From Archegozetes longisetosus (taxonomy: Eukaryota; Arthropoda; Arachnida; Sarcoptiformes; Trhypochthoniidae): 64,000 nucleotides of DNA. The stretch covers positions 6,469,855 to 6,533,854 of the forward strand of contig JAEMBT020000006.1 of NCBI GenBank assembly GCA_018873245.2, given 5' to 3'. Each line of letters opens with the position of its first letter. Within the stretch, counting starts at the first letter, position 1. A program made the translations under genes and the position numbers. Of this stretch, positions 1 to 13,730 are shown piece by piece. Under the pieces are notes generated by a model. It did not search any database and was not told where the DNA came from. It saw only the letters and a list, made by a program, of their open reading frames with translations.

Positions 1-1610
1 TTCACTTAATTCAATTCAATAGTAACTTATAATCAATTTGTCGAACAACTCAATCGATTTGATTAAAATCAATTATCTCATAGAAAGTTGAATATTCATC
101 AAACAAATAAATGTGAAAATGCAGTTTTTATGGCCCTTATCGAAGTGATTACTACAACTCATGCAGAGCTAATTCAAGTTGCAATTTTATGATTTTTAAT
201 GAGCTAAGAAAGCATCTTAACCATTCCATAGGGGCAAATCTTTTTTTGAATGCAAGTTCACTAATTAGATATAGATATTATACTATAATAATTATTATCA
301 AATTTCAAAGTTCAACATTTCCAACTATTTCTAACGTCAATTTCAAGTCTAAGTATTTTGAAATAGTGCTTTTATTTCAATTACATAATAGCTTTAGAGT
401 TTAACTCGAAAGTAGTGATCGAAATTTACACTTAGTTTTTATTAATGCTGATTGTCCTTCTTTCTTTCACTATAAAATGCTATAATAATGTAATTTTGTT
501 GAGTCGTCTTTGAAAAGAAGTTTAAATTATTATATGGGTTGCAGACCCTTAAGGAAATGTGAATTATGATAAGTAAAATTAACGATCACTTCAGCTTTGG
601 CTTCCATTCCGAATGCAGATTACATTTGAGTTCTACATAATGTAGTCATTTATATAATTGGATCACTTTTGTTCCTCTCAAACAACTTTACCATCAAAAG
701 AACATTCTCATTCAACTATATTTCATACACATCTAAGCCTCTAATTGAACTATGTTTCAAACCCAACTAAACTCCTAATTCCACTAAATTTCTAATCGAA
801 AGCATAACAGTGTTTATCCTTAATAATGATTTTAATTTACATGTATTTGAGTTGTGCCCGAATTGAAGTTTAGTTAAAGCGCGTAATAAGTTGCATACAG
901 TATTAGAACAGTTCTAATGATTGGGTTTATGATGTTGAGTGACAAAACCAGTTCTAATAACTCCAGGGTTACCATCAGTTCAGTTTTGTCCACGAGTTTT
1001 CAATTTTCAATTATTGGGTCATTTATAATGATTCTAAAAATCTAAATCCCTTTAAAATATGAAATACGTGTCCTGTATTAGAGGCAAATGTTTATCAATC
1101 GAAATAATTGAAATTGTTTTCAAAAGGTTTATTGTTTGACAAATACCGGCTAAGCTTGCAATTGGGTCAAAACTACTATCTGCAAGTATAGACAAATCTG
1201 TTTTCTTCCTTTTCTCGTTCAAACTAATAATTTGAATCAATAGAGAGAAAAAGTATTTTTTCAAACAAATATACCATAAGTAAGAAGAAAAAGCATTGTT
1301 TCGGGCAAATATAGCATAAGTAAATAGAAGTGCGCTGTTTTGCCATTAAAAACACAATTTTAAACAAAACTCGTTTATGCCATATTGTGATGAGAAAATT
1401 CTTGGCTATTTATAAAACAGCGCATTATTAGGCATTTGATGGACAAAATATTCTCTTATTCTATAATCTCCTCAGCGCTTACAATGAATTTAATTAATTA
1501 TTTCAATTATGTTGGTTTTCAAAATCTGGTCCCCTATTATAGTAAGTGCAGTGACCGGAAAAGATGAGATTTTAGGCGTAATCTTATTGTTATTATACTG
1601 CTTGTTATAG

Positions 1611-1655
1611 CATTATTCTTATTATTATTCTTATTATTATTCGTATTATTGTTCA
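1611..1655. repeat. TTATTA-rich imperfect microsatellite
   Basis: Imperfect TTA/TTATTC triplet-like repeats. This is simple low-complexity sequence typical of the AT-rich background. Confidence 0.75.
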
Positions 1656-2790
1656 ATTGAATTGAATATTGGCCAACCAGATATAGCAATAAAACAGATG
1701 CGCACTAATGCATATTTTACAACAATATCTTTTAAATTATTCATATCTTATTTTAGTTCTGGTCAATTTTATGCTAACATCAATATATTATGTTGTTCCA
1801 GAAGTTGTTAACTTTCTATAAACATTTTAGTATTTTATGCAATTAGGAACAGATCAACGATATATAATAAATGAGTTAGCTATTTATCTTCCATTTGGCA
1901 ATCTCTTCAAGTCTTAGCAGTTGATTATTTTCGAATCCCAACAAAAGTCTCATCTATTCTGTGGAATGGCCCAGATTTGTCTATTAATATTTTATACTCA
2001 TTTTGCGTTAATTAACTAAAGTTAAGTTTTAAAATCAAATGAACATGTTCTAATTGGAAAATCAAAGTTAATTTGAATATTTGACTCGCAAATGGGTCTT
2101 CATTGAGACGAATATTTGATGCAAATATTCCCAAACGCTTAAGACTATTTGAATAAATTATATCTAATGTTCCTGAACTGCATCATAGACCCTAATATTC
2201 ATTTAATATAATCACATTAATATTGGAGCAAAGATTTAGGAAATTGTTAACAGAATGGCCACAAAGCTGATTGCATTTTTCTTCTTTTCTAATGCCTTTT
2301 TCTTTAGTCAATGCTTTTGTACTAACATTCGGTCATATATTTCCGCCGTTCAGTTATTAGTTGTGCCGCCGTTTCACGCAATTCATTGTTTTTATCTCAG
2401 TTCAGTATAGTTTGGGAATAGAAATAGTGGAAATTGATTCGTAAGCTTATATACATCTTCACTAACTGCTATTCTCCTTCCCCTTTGATATAAAAGAATG
2501 AAATGCAGTCACTCATGCGATAAAACAAGAAATCGCGTAATTACATTTGCGCAGATCACATATTATATAAGACTGCCAGTGCTAGACACATATCATAACC
2601 GCTATATCAGCTATACCAACATTCCCCACTTCTCTAACTTTTTATTCATTTAATTATTATTTATACTTTTTCCTTCCTAATTCTTTCTGCTTTTATCACT
2701 CTTTAGTAGCTTTTCTTTCCAAATTTGTTATTCAAGTAATCGCTAGTTTGAAAAGTGACGCAAAAAGCTATAAAACACAGAACTAATAGG

Positions 2791-2812
2791 GGAGAGAGAG
2801 AGAGAGAGAGAA
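2791..2812. repeat. (GA)n microsatellite
   Basis: About ten GA dinucleotides following a short G run. It is one of the few purine-strand GA runs on the + strand; most others in the window are (CT)n. Confidence 0.9.
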
Positions 2813-3847
2813 ATGTAGACCTAAGGTATGTGTGCATGAGATGCAAATAGATCAATAACATGTGAGTGCATTGAAACTGCAACTGAGTAGAGCTTCTTGT
2901 CATTTCTCCGCCTCTTTAATCCGCTGTTTAGGACTTTTACTTCCAGATGTGTTAGCACTCAATCGATGTCCTCTAATGACTTCTGTTTCAGCGCTCGTTT
3001 ATTTTCCTTTTTAGTATCGTTTCATAATATGGTTTTCAGCTTTTGATCTTTTGAGTCATACTGAGAGAAATTTGAAATTTAAAAAAAAAATTTTCAAACA
3101 TTTTCATAACTATAGCCAAAAGTGAAATGTTGCTCAAAGTTTTGGATGAATATCAAACCGATTGTTAGACAAGTAGAGTTTTGTTGATAAATTTTGATGG
3201 CTTCAAATATTGTAGGGGCGAAGACAAGCATCTATTAATTTTTTTGGTGGTTTATATCCTCATTCTTTTTAAGCTCTTGCCAAGTATAGAATCATTGGAC
3301 CGATACTATGATCTAAGCTGTCACACAGCAAAGTCAGCGTGAAATTGCAGAATCTCAAACCAATTCGTTTCTAAAGAACATTATTTTTATGGACTTAAAC
3401 CTATTTTTTTGAATACATTTTCCTAGGATTTAAACTCCATCTTTCAATCCACTTTCCTATACTTACTCCTCTAAGAAGACTCACTCAACCATTTATTTGC
3501 ATATTTACATTTAATCTCCACTTTTAATAGACTTTAATTTAAGGAATGCAATTCTCACTAACTTTACAAAATACACAATGCTCACAATGACATGAAAAAC
3601 TACTTTATAGTTCACCTTTATATCAGTAATACTTGCTAAATTGGCTTTTGGCTAACTAATCACTTTCTGCTCACATTTTTGCATTAACTCTAAGTTTATA
3701 CATGGGTTAGAAACTTACATGAAATTGCAATATATTTCAGATATTGATTTATAAATTGTTTACACCGCTCAACAGACTAATTGCTAGAATATAAGGTTAG
3801 AAACCTATTTTGTTTATTATGCAGCTTATTCTATACTATATTGTTGA

Positions 3848-3943
3848 GTATATTCTGTGGTCTATTTGGTAGTATATTCAGTAGTATGTTCTGTAGTATA
3901 TTCTGTAGTATATTCTGTAGCATACTCTGTAGTCTATTCTGCA
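3848..3943. repeat. 12-bp minisatellite, 8 copies
   Basis: Eight head-to-tail copies of a unit close to GTATATTCTGTA, with one to three substitutions per copy and no length change (8 x 12 = 96 bp). Because 12 is a multiple of three, every frame stays open on both strands. This explains the repetitive open frames seen here, which should not be taken as genes. Confidence 0.9.
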
Positions 3944-5973
3944 GTTTCTCATTCCTTTTGGCTGCATTTTTCTCATTCTTGGAATCTAAGTAACACTGAG
4001 AAGACTCGCATTTATTGCACACAAATACTAACGTTTACTCGTATCATTGAGAGCCAGACCAGATAAGTAACAATTTATCAACTTTTTCTGGATTTATCAC
4101 TGATCTATCAGATGAGCTTTGCTTAAGTTGGTTTCTCTCGATGTGATAAAAGTAAAAGTTAGCAATACTTTTTTTGAGTCTTATATTTTGGATAGTTTTG
4201 TTTGTTGTATTTCTTTATAATAAAGCGAACTCTTATCTCTAGGATCATAATTAGAATGGCGCAAACCTTTTAAACCTTTCTTACTACGATTTTGTTTATT
4301 TTTAACTCTTTCTTAAACCGCTCTATAGTTGAATACTTCTTTTGTTGTACTTTTGGTCAATCTCTTTCTTAAATAATGATTACTCAATAAATCATACCGT
4401 TTTCTATTGTTCAAATTCTTTTATAATCCTTTCTAATCCATTTCTTAATCAAATCAATTTAACCTTTTCTTACATAGACTTAACCAACGGCTGCTCTTTA
4501 GTTTTCGATCATCTCAACAAAACATGTTTAATATTTATTTTATCGATTAATCGATCAGTTGTTTGATTGTATGAATAAAAGCTCAGTAAGTTTCATCTCA
4601 TTTCGTTCTACCATTCAACTATAGAGTTGAATAGCTAAAAAACACGTTAACTAACTATTATATGTTGAGTAACCTTTTTCACTAACTATTCTATTTCTTC
4701 AGTTCTGCTTCACTTCAGTGCTGACCCTTTAGACGAATGTACTGTTGATATGATGTCTGCTTTAACTAATACTTGTTTATACTATTTTATACTATTTCTC
4801 AGAGTTATTTCTACCTTCAACTATCCGATCATAAACTGGTTTTCCTAGACTTGTCCCGTTTTACAATTACTATTTGCGCCCAAATTATATCCACTCTCAA
4901 TAGATTTTTCACGTTTTTGTTTTCTCTCCTTTTTAGACTACGGCTACTCTCCTAAACATATCTACTTTTCCAAAACTAATTGATCTGAACTAAAACCACA
5001 ACACCATTGATATTATTTTCTTCTTTTTGATTCACCTCTTAAACCGATTACATTTTTGCAATATCACTTCACCGAATTATGCTGTTGGGATCTAAATTTT
5101 CTACTAATGCTGAGTTATGCTCGCGCACCACTTGGAGCCACCTTTTATGTAGACTTTTTATTTTTTCAGGATTATAACAACTAACAGCTAAAGTCTTTCC
5201 AGGATTATATTTCTGAGAAAAGTTCTCACGAATTTCAGTCTTCAATAAGATTTATTCAATTTGATTTATAGACTTTATGTGTTTTATGTAATATTTTTTT
5301 CGATTATCACTCACAATATTGTTTGCTTTTCACCGAAAAACCATCTCACATTTAATTATGTTTTAAATTTTAAAAAATGACAATTTTCTGACAAATTTTC
5401 ACATGTTTGGGTTCAAAGCCATATTGACTCTTACGCCGATCTGTAGTTAGACTTGAATCTTACTTAAAAATAGGGTTTGGCTAAACTTTGTCATAAACTG
5501 GCATAAAATGTCACTTAAGACAGGGATCTAACAAAAGTTTCAAGTGGTTCAGATTGAATCCATAATTTGATATTTGAATATTTATGAAGATTATTTAAGA
5601 GATGTGACTTATGTATTATTGGGCTTTCCTGTCTTATTGTCAAGAGATCTTACAATTTCTCATTTTATAGCCTTATTGATCGATTTGAAATCAGTTATAG
5701 TTTTTGAATATTATTTATCAATACTTTCTAATGAATAATTCATTAAAGATGAGTAAATATGTTTATGAAATATTGAGTTTATGTTTGATAACTATATATG
5801 ACATGAAGTCAGTAGCAAATATACTGAATATGATTAGAATTGAACAAATTCGGCAATAAATGTTTGATCTTATCTCAATATTTTATCCCCGACTCTACTT
5901 AACAGCCAAGTGTTCGCTATCTTTTCATCTCACGTTTTTATCATCCATCAGAAAATTTTTGTTTTTCTTGAAT

Positions 5974-6005
5974 TATTTGGAATAATTTGAAAATTATTCC
6001 AAATA
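5974..6005. repeat. Near-perfect palindrome, 15-bp arms, 2-nt centre
   Basis: The arm TATTTGGAATAATTT is followed by GA and then its exact reverse complement AAATTATTCCAAATA. It could extrude as a cruciform or fold as an RNA hairpin. No flanking gene explains it. Confidence 0.85.
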
Positions 6006-7497
6006 GTAATATCTCAAACTTTCATTCGGATAGTCATAAATTTTGCTCAATGTCTATAAGGAATATATTCGAAAGCAATCCACTCGAAACGTTTGACTAA
6101 AAAATTATTTTCATTTCATGTTTTTCTTCTTTTCAGAATATTTATAAATACTTTTGAAGCAGACCTTATGAATATTAAAATGTTATTCTTTAGATTTTTT
6201 TTTCATTAGAGCTAATCCATAAATAATAAATTAAGATCTCAAAGAAGAGACAGAATTGAAAAGTTTTGAAAAATTATCTTTCCTTTATTTGACTTATTGG
6301 AAGCAAGTTTTAATGACTGGCAGCAAAGTTTAGCGTTAATTCTATGTCAAACTAAGAATTAAGTTTTCAAATATTTATGTGACATAATGTAAAATGTGAA
6401 CCGTTAGTTTGTTATTAATATATGAAAGCTTCTCAATATGTACTTCTATGAAAATGTGCATTTTTTCCTTCTCACTAACTCCTATTTGAAAGCTTACATA
6501 TTTTAATTTACCAGAAGTAATGTTTACTAAATCTATTTACAATCTTCTCCCTTCTACCAAAATAAGACTAAGATAACTCGAAATTGAGATAAACCTATAG
6601 AATATGCGCTCCAGAATGCCTTAGTGTGTATGATTGGCAGCGATTTGGTTTCTCCTTCAATTGCATTCTAGTATTGCACAGATATCTCTTAAAGCGAGCA
6701 GTCACTGCTTCACTCTATTCTAATAATTAATCACATTCGAGTGCACATCACAATCCAAACATCATTTGCCACTCAATAATCTCTATCTTTCTGCATAACA
6801 TGAGATCTTATGCTAGTAAGTGATTACTTTTTAAATTCTTTTTATCTATTTTTGTCAGCTTTTTGGCCATACTCTATAAGCATTTTTTGGTTATGCTATC
6901 GATACTGAATTTGAGTTGATTTTTTATATATAACTCCATTCGATGGCCTCCTTCTCCTCTTGTTCTGCTCTTCTCTGTTTGGTAATAGAATTTTTGATGA
7001 ATCCCTAGACATGGTTGGAGTGCATCATTTCTTTTCAGCATAAGATCAGATCTTGATGTGTACTCTCTTTTTAGAGATAGAATTCTAGTTTTTCTAAGTT
7101 ATATCATGCTCGCAAACATCCGATTTGCTCTCCACTGTTGATTCAAGTATCCAATGTCTTATTGGCTTTCAATCCATTGCATATCTTATGGCACATGTTA
7201 TGTTCATATGTTATTCTACTTCTGGGAATTTCGTATATTCTGGTTATTACACTGTATTATGCAGTACTTACTCAAACCTATTGCTATATTTTCGTCACCT
7301 TTCAGATAGTGTTGTTAGTCTTTATAAAAGCACAAATATTAAGACTGCTTCACTTCCGAATTGTTCCAACCGTTTCCCAATTGACAACATTGTTCTATAT
7401 TAATGCAATTTCCTTGCGTTTGTCCTCTCAAACATCGCAATCTAATTGCTGGCAACGATTAAATTGCTTCTGTTTGATTGGGTTTAATTCTTACTTG

Positions 7498-7539
7498 GCT
7501 TCACGTTCTGAGCTTCACATTCTGAGCTTCACATTCTGT
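7498..7539. repeat. 14-bp tandem repeat, 3 copies
   Basis: Three copies of a unit near GCTTCACATTCTGA; the last two are almost identical. It lies at the end of a 137-codon hydrophobic open frame (7138-7551) that I do not accept as a gene. Confidence 0.8.
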
Positions 7540-10500
7540 CTTCTCTGCTAAACAGTTGCTTTCATATGATTCATTAGAGAGATTTAGGGCTTCTATAAAA
7601 CGTTATACAAGTTATACAATATTATGTCTATTGTGTAATACTCTTATTAATTAAGATTAAAACTATGACTCTTACAAATACTCGATTACTTTTAAGCTGT
7701 TGGTTTTGCTTATTGTCTATGGCTTTGGTAACAATCCATTAGTTTCCTCTATTCAACAAAAACTAATATTTTCTTTCTTCTTCTTCATAAACTAGATTTG
7801 CGTCAGAATAATCTACTTTCAAATTTTATGCCATCATTGTTTCCAATTTCGATTACTTTCACCGATTTCTACTTTCTATTTCAGTTGATGCAGTCCATTA
7901 TTTTTTTTCGTTTCACATTTCTTTTCAATTGAAATCTTGAAACATAATCGATGAATGAATACGAATTGTAAATTAGAAAATAAGACTTTAAATTGAATTT
8001 GTACTTGAAATAAGTTTCAACAAAAAAGTAGTTCAATTCAGGAAATTCAGATATATTTACCGAACGCATTTTAGATAAGTTTATCAAGTTTGAAATATTG
8101 CCACTAATCAATCATGTCTTAAATGTTTTAATTTAATGCAAATTATTTGCTGTATTCGATTGAAATCTAGCTGTTGGGAAATTAGCTGATATGAGTTTGG
8201 GTTCAGTTTCAATCAGACTTAGACTAAATTTTCAATTAATTCTAACGACTAAACCCCAAAAGAGCTGTAGCTGATCGTTAGATCAGTTCAATGTGGATAT
8301 CTTTGAAAATACGTTCAAAGCTGTTGAAAATGATTTGTAAGAATGTAGTCACTCGTCTCGATCCCTATTGAATGAATGCATGAAAAATGCATTCGGTTTT
8401 TACATAAGACATTCCAGTGAAAAGCAATAAGAGAATCGCAATTTTTATATATCCGATACATTTAATAGATTAATACATGCATTCGTGTTATGTCTACCAT
8501 AAATCGAGTGAATGGCACATCATATAATGCTATCTTCCGATTATTATGATTGATATTATACCGATGAATCACTTTAAAATAATTATCTTTCGCTAATTCT
8601 TTATGCGTTGCAAAACCATTTTTTCTATTTCTTCTTATTCTCATTATTCTTATTATTCTTTTATATTTTTATTTTTCTTTTCATATCCCTTATTGTGTTG
8701 GCTCTATTAATGTTATTTGAACTTTGAAATGAGCTCGTGCTTTTAATACACATGTTATTTATTTACTTCAGCCTCTATTCATACCAACAAATGATAAATT
8801 TGATGACAATACTCGAAAATTGCATTTAGTTTTGATTCGATTGAATAGATTTTGCATGGGTTTAAACCAATTGTGATAAATACCATTGAAGCTTTGGTTG
8901 AATAACAATAGTTTTTGTCTTAACTTATTGGCAACCAGTTCAGTGTACCAATGAATTAAGCATTTGGAAGAGAATGCCCACATTTATTCCAATCCTATGG
9001 CAAAGATGTACGATCTTTTTCCAGCTAATGCATTTTCACTCAAATTCTTATTCATTCCATGAAAACCAATCACTTTTGACTGATTTTTCTTACTCGTGCA
9101 CTACGAATTAATATTGATCACACTTTTGGTCGCCTTTTGATCGCAATTTTGGTCGCTTTTCCACCAAAGCTTTCCAAAGGCTTTCTTTATTTGATTTCTT
9201 ACTACAATATTTCAGTTATTCCTACATTTGATTTGAAATGTATTTTGAAGTCGATATTGCTGACAAAAATTTCAAATTATAGTTTGGACTTTTCTGTCTT
9301 ATAGTAATTTATTTTCTTGTTCTCAATACTATTTTCGTCTGACACGCGATTTGTTATATAATAATTGAGATATAATTTAAAATTTTCAATGCATTGTAAT
9401 TTCAAGCTATATATTATAGATATGTGTTGGCTTAAAGTAAAAGTTTTAATTTTTTTTCTTCATTTTCAATAAGTTTGAAACCATTGAGATTTGGCAATAA
9501 ATGGGCCAAATACGAGTCTAATTGAATTTTAAAATTGCAATCAATTTTCTTTCTCTTTCTAATATATAGTTTTTCAGTAGTTTTGCATTAGTTTGTCGTT
9601 AAATAACGATTTAATATTTCATGCAATATTTATGTATTTTGTTTGGTTTCATATTTTATTGATTACTGAATGGATGTATGAGAAGGGGTTATAAAACGGA
9701 TTGATTGAGTTGAATGAAATTTAGAACAGTTTCATGACATGTACAGTAATGAAAACGCGTATTGAAACGCTCTCTAAAGTTTCAGGTATAAATGTTTCTA
9801 TCGATAACTGAACTTATTTCAAAATAATTATTAGGCCAGTAAATGTATTAATTGAGAGGGCATTGCAATTGAAAGACAACTTTTTTGCCAATAATAGTTT
9901 TGTAACTAAGAATGTTATAAAAACACGCCAACATAATATTTATTTTGCATCTACTTTAACAACCTTTTCAACCGGTTTTTTCAGTTGAGCTCAACTGAAC
10001 TGAACTTCTAATAAAGTCTGAAAAGAGGCTGATTGGTTTGAAAATTTTCAGTTCAAGTTTCATCTATGGTATATATTGAAAGAAATTGGTGTCACATATT
10101 TTTACCCAAATAATGTATGATTTAACGTGAGATTAAGTTGAATGGTATCTGCAAATGAATTTTGCCTACCAGTAAATTATGATATCTTTATATTGTATCG
10201 GATTTTCATCAATCAATCTGCCGACAGAAGCGATCACACTATTAAGTCGGTTAATGAGATTTAGTGATTATTTTATTCCATTTTATTATTACATGAGTTT
10301 GCCAAAACTTTTTCTCCTCAATACCCTTTGTTTTTCAATTTTCTTTTCCTAATTATCTTAATCCCTAATGTGAGGCTTAATCCTTCTCCAAATGAGCGAC
10401 ACTTAGTTTTCATGTTTTCGACTGCTATTATTTGCGTCATTTTTTCACTCATTCCCTAAAACATGTGATTTCTCTGAAAATGCTTTCAATTGATTTCGTT

Positions 10501-10889
10501 ACTGGACTTATTCTTATTTAAAGTTCGTCTAAATTCTTATGTTTTCTCTTTGAAATGATCCAAATAATGACAATACTTTACTCATTAGTTTTGTTTGAAT
10601 CGAATGGTTAAACTGAAATTGAACATTAAATTTGTTTTATTAGTGATTAAATATTTAATTTAAATTCATATAAAAAGCGTAGTTGATTGGGCTGTTTATT
10701 CATTCAATAGTCTATTGATTCCGACTGAATAGATTTCAAAAATATCATTCAAACTTGAGGATTTGATTTTGAAAAGTTGAACTGGTATTTCTTAATAAAG
10801 TTGTCTTTCGTGTTCAAATAAAAGTATACTCAAAGATCATTGATTTATTGCTGGTAATCATTTACTTCAGATGGAGCTGTTGGTGAGCT

Positions 10890-10916
10890 TGGAGAGAGAG
10901 AGAGAAACAGAGAGCA
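10890..10916. repeat. Short GA-rich run
   Basis: GAGAGAGAGAG followed by an imperfect GA-rich tail. Simple sequence. Confidence 0.7.
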
Positions 10917-13506
10917 GAAAATTAGAGTGAGAAGTATAAGTAGATATAAGGAGGAATAATAAGACGCAACCGTCCGATGCATACCCCATTGTAGTTATAG
11001 TTTGTAAAAAGCATTGGAAAAGAAATAATAGCTTCTAAAATAAGGTGAGAATCATTGTAGCATAGATCAATTTGACTACATAAAAGAAAGGAAGGCAAGC
11101 GTCTAAAATGGTAGAGCATTGTCGTATCTGGATGCGCAAAAAATCGTGCCATGTTTCCACTGTTTCTCTCAAACAAGCCATCAAAAGCTGACAACAATTA
11201 CACGGACCAACAAAATGCATGAACAACAAATACCTTCTACTCTACCATCTATTATATGAACCAGTATAAGAACCATTGGACACTAGACCCGCAAGTCGAT
11301 GCTAAATGCCGATCGAGCCTTGTTCTCAAGGACGATAAATCATCGTGTGAGGGCTGAACAGGGCCAACACTACACATTTGCATCATTACTATTAATAGCA
11401 ATCTTATCCAACACTACCAACCTCTTCTTTTTTCAATTCTATTGTCAATCATTTCTAATATTTTAATACATTAATACAATCCATTTGATCGTAATTTGGG
11501 ATTGTTAGTCTCTCTATTTCAAAATTCAGTCTAACTTATCCCCATTTCTACCATATTTTGATTGAAATTCTAGCGAAAACTTATTACAAATGAATCATGT
11601 TTCACTTCATTCAAACGTTTCTTCTCAATCTTGACTCGAGTGTTGATTTATGTGAGTTTATTATCTATTTTTTGTTTGTTTAATCTGATCCAAATAGCTA
11701 GTAGTCCGAATCTGATCTCTAGTCTTTGTGTGTAAGCGTCTGCGCCATAAGATGAGATGAATATTCGGGTTTGAGATTCAGTTTTACCAAAAACAGGTTC
11801 TCGTCATCGTCAATTGTTTACCTTCGAGAGTAATTTTAACAAAATCCAAATATTTTGCAACAAAACTCTCAATTGAATGACATATTTGGGATTGAGTTAG
11901 GACTAAAATAGAAATAAAATCCAATTATACTTAAAAGACTGAGTGAGACTCAGGTTGAAAAATGACAAAATAAGGCTCACATCTGCTAAGGAGATATACT
12001 GAGAGAAAAGAGAAGATATGTTGAGTAAAAGCTGATGAGAAAGTGTTGGATAGATTTGAATTTTGATTTGAAAGATCAAAACCTAATGGCAAAGTTTGAA
12101 ATGTTTTGCTGTCTGCGGCGTTTTTGAAAGTTATTAAACAAATTAGTAGCTGATAGGCTGGAATATTAAATAGGATAGGATTTTGACATGATTTTCAGGT
12201 AAATAACCTTTCATAATGAGGTGGGGTTTCATTATTAGTGCTCTAAATGCTTGAAGCAATAAATTCTTAATTTATACCTTAACATCACTTAACTTCTTTC
12301 ATCCTCTTTGATTGAGTTTTTAAACCAAACAATCACTCTATTTCACAGCTTTGTCATTATATTCTTGTTCCTATTTTCAGTTTTGTTTCTTTTCTTACTC
12401 TCAATAACTTATCGTAGCCTTGCTGTAAGACTGTTTTCATTTTGAATATCTCACTCTATGCGGGTCTATATGTGTGCATTTGTTCGCTTTTATGTCTGTA
12501 TGAATGTATGACTGTGTGTGCGGTCAAATATGCTTTCTTAAGCCCATGCCTTCGGGCAATTCATAGTCATTGAGTGTTAGACAAAAATAAAATGTATGTG
12601 TACTAAAGAGAATTGTGTATAAAAAGATGCTCAAAGTTTAGCACGCATAACATACAATAGATTGAAAGAGATGAAAAGCAAGAACCCAATCATAGCCTTT
12701 TTTCGGATTGATCACAAGTTCAGGTGTTGTTGTTGGTTGAGCTTGCCAGCTATGACTAGTTGAGTAAATGTGATTAGCCAACATATTGCAACTATAATCA
12801 TAGTTGAATTATTTTGTCTAATTTATACTTAACTCGACTGATAGGCATCTTGAACACCCTGCTTCGTTTTGAACACCCTCCTTCAACTAAAATCTCTAAC
12901 ACCTAGTATTTAAGTTTTTCTCTAACCTTAACTTCTTACTCATATTCTTTCGTACTTTTATACTTGTTTTCACTAAGCATTTCCTATTTAAACAATTAAT
13001 TTCGGCTCAATTTGAACTTGAGTTTAGATTCAATTTGAACTTTTAGTTGTTAGCATTGAATTTGAACTTGAAATTTGTTAATGTACTTGATGTCTAATTG
13101 TTAAACGTTTTTATATTAAACAATTATGCTTTAAAACATACATAATTATAATTGATGAGTCACTTTGACTTTACAAAGAAATTACTCTGTTATTAATGTG
13201 ACTCATTATAACATTGATCATTGCATTGGCTCTCAGTTGTCTTCTGTTGTCAAAATTGAGACACTCTTTCTCAGCCGTTCTCAAGGGTTCAATGAGAAAG
13301 CATAACAGATTTATTAACAGATTTGAAAACATAAAATTGAAAATGAATTGCAACTATGCGACAATAATTCGCAAACTCAAAGATTACCGGCAATTGCAAT
13401 AAGCATGACTTGAATAATTGAAACCGTTTTAGCTTATTATCACTTATCAAGTATTTCGTAGAGATATGAGAAATGAATCAAATGCTTATATACCTTATTT
13501 TTTCAG

Positions 13507-13730
13507 ATACTGGTGGAGACAGACTTGTGCTTAGACAATGTCAATCTTACTGCCAACAAACGACTCTTGGTTTGTCTTTGATCGTCGTTTCATATTGATC
13601 AACAAATTACATAAATGTCTAACAATGAATATATCGCGAACATTCTTATCTTCAATATTTGTTCTATTCTTAATGACCAATTGTTTGCATTTGACTTCAT
13701 CCGATTCCATCTCATCGACAATTCCAAAAG
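13507..13730 (+). CDS. Sema2a: Sema2 exon with 5'UTR end, start codon and signal peptide
   Basis: The exon follows a strong pyrimidine tract and CAG at 13504-13506. The reading frame has a TAG just after the acceptor, so the exon begins in 5'UTR. Coding starts at 13625 (MNISRTFLSS...) with a hydrophobic core IFVLFLMTNCL followed by a polar Ser-rich stretch, a typical cleavable signal peptide. The donor is AAAAG|GTACTT at 13731, leaving phase 1 after ...STIPK. That phase joins exactly to exon 2 (G|AC gives Asp, then HVREF). Confidence 0.85.

Larger units (their letters stand above)
1..13506. other. AT-rich non-coding region upstream of the first Sema2 coding exon
   Basis: I see no convincing coding exon here. 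Open frames are short, hydrophobic and caused by T-rich sequence. Because the first coding exon begins directly after a splice acceptor (AG at 13505-13506), at least the downstream part is probably a 5'UTR intron of the semaphorin gene. The upstream 5'UTR exon(s) and promoter cannot be placed from sequence alone. Recognisable contents are a TTATTA-rich tract, a (GA)n run, a 12-bp minisatellite, a 14-bp triplet repeat and a near-perfect 32-nt palindrome, each listed separately. Confidence 0.6.

Noticed and set aside
7138-7551. 137-codon hydrophobic open frame with membrane-like segments
   Set aside because: It lies in T-rich DNA with a second long frame overlapping it, ends in a 14-bp tandem repeat, and shows no motif of any membrane family. 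Most likely chance.
13214-13402. 62-codon frame with a hydrophobic start, upstream of the signal-peptide exon
   Set aside because: Open on both strands, not joined to exon 2 by a phase-compatible donor that I can find, and the exon at 13507 explains the gene start better.
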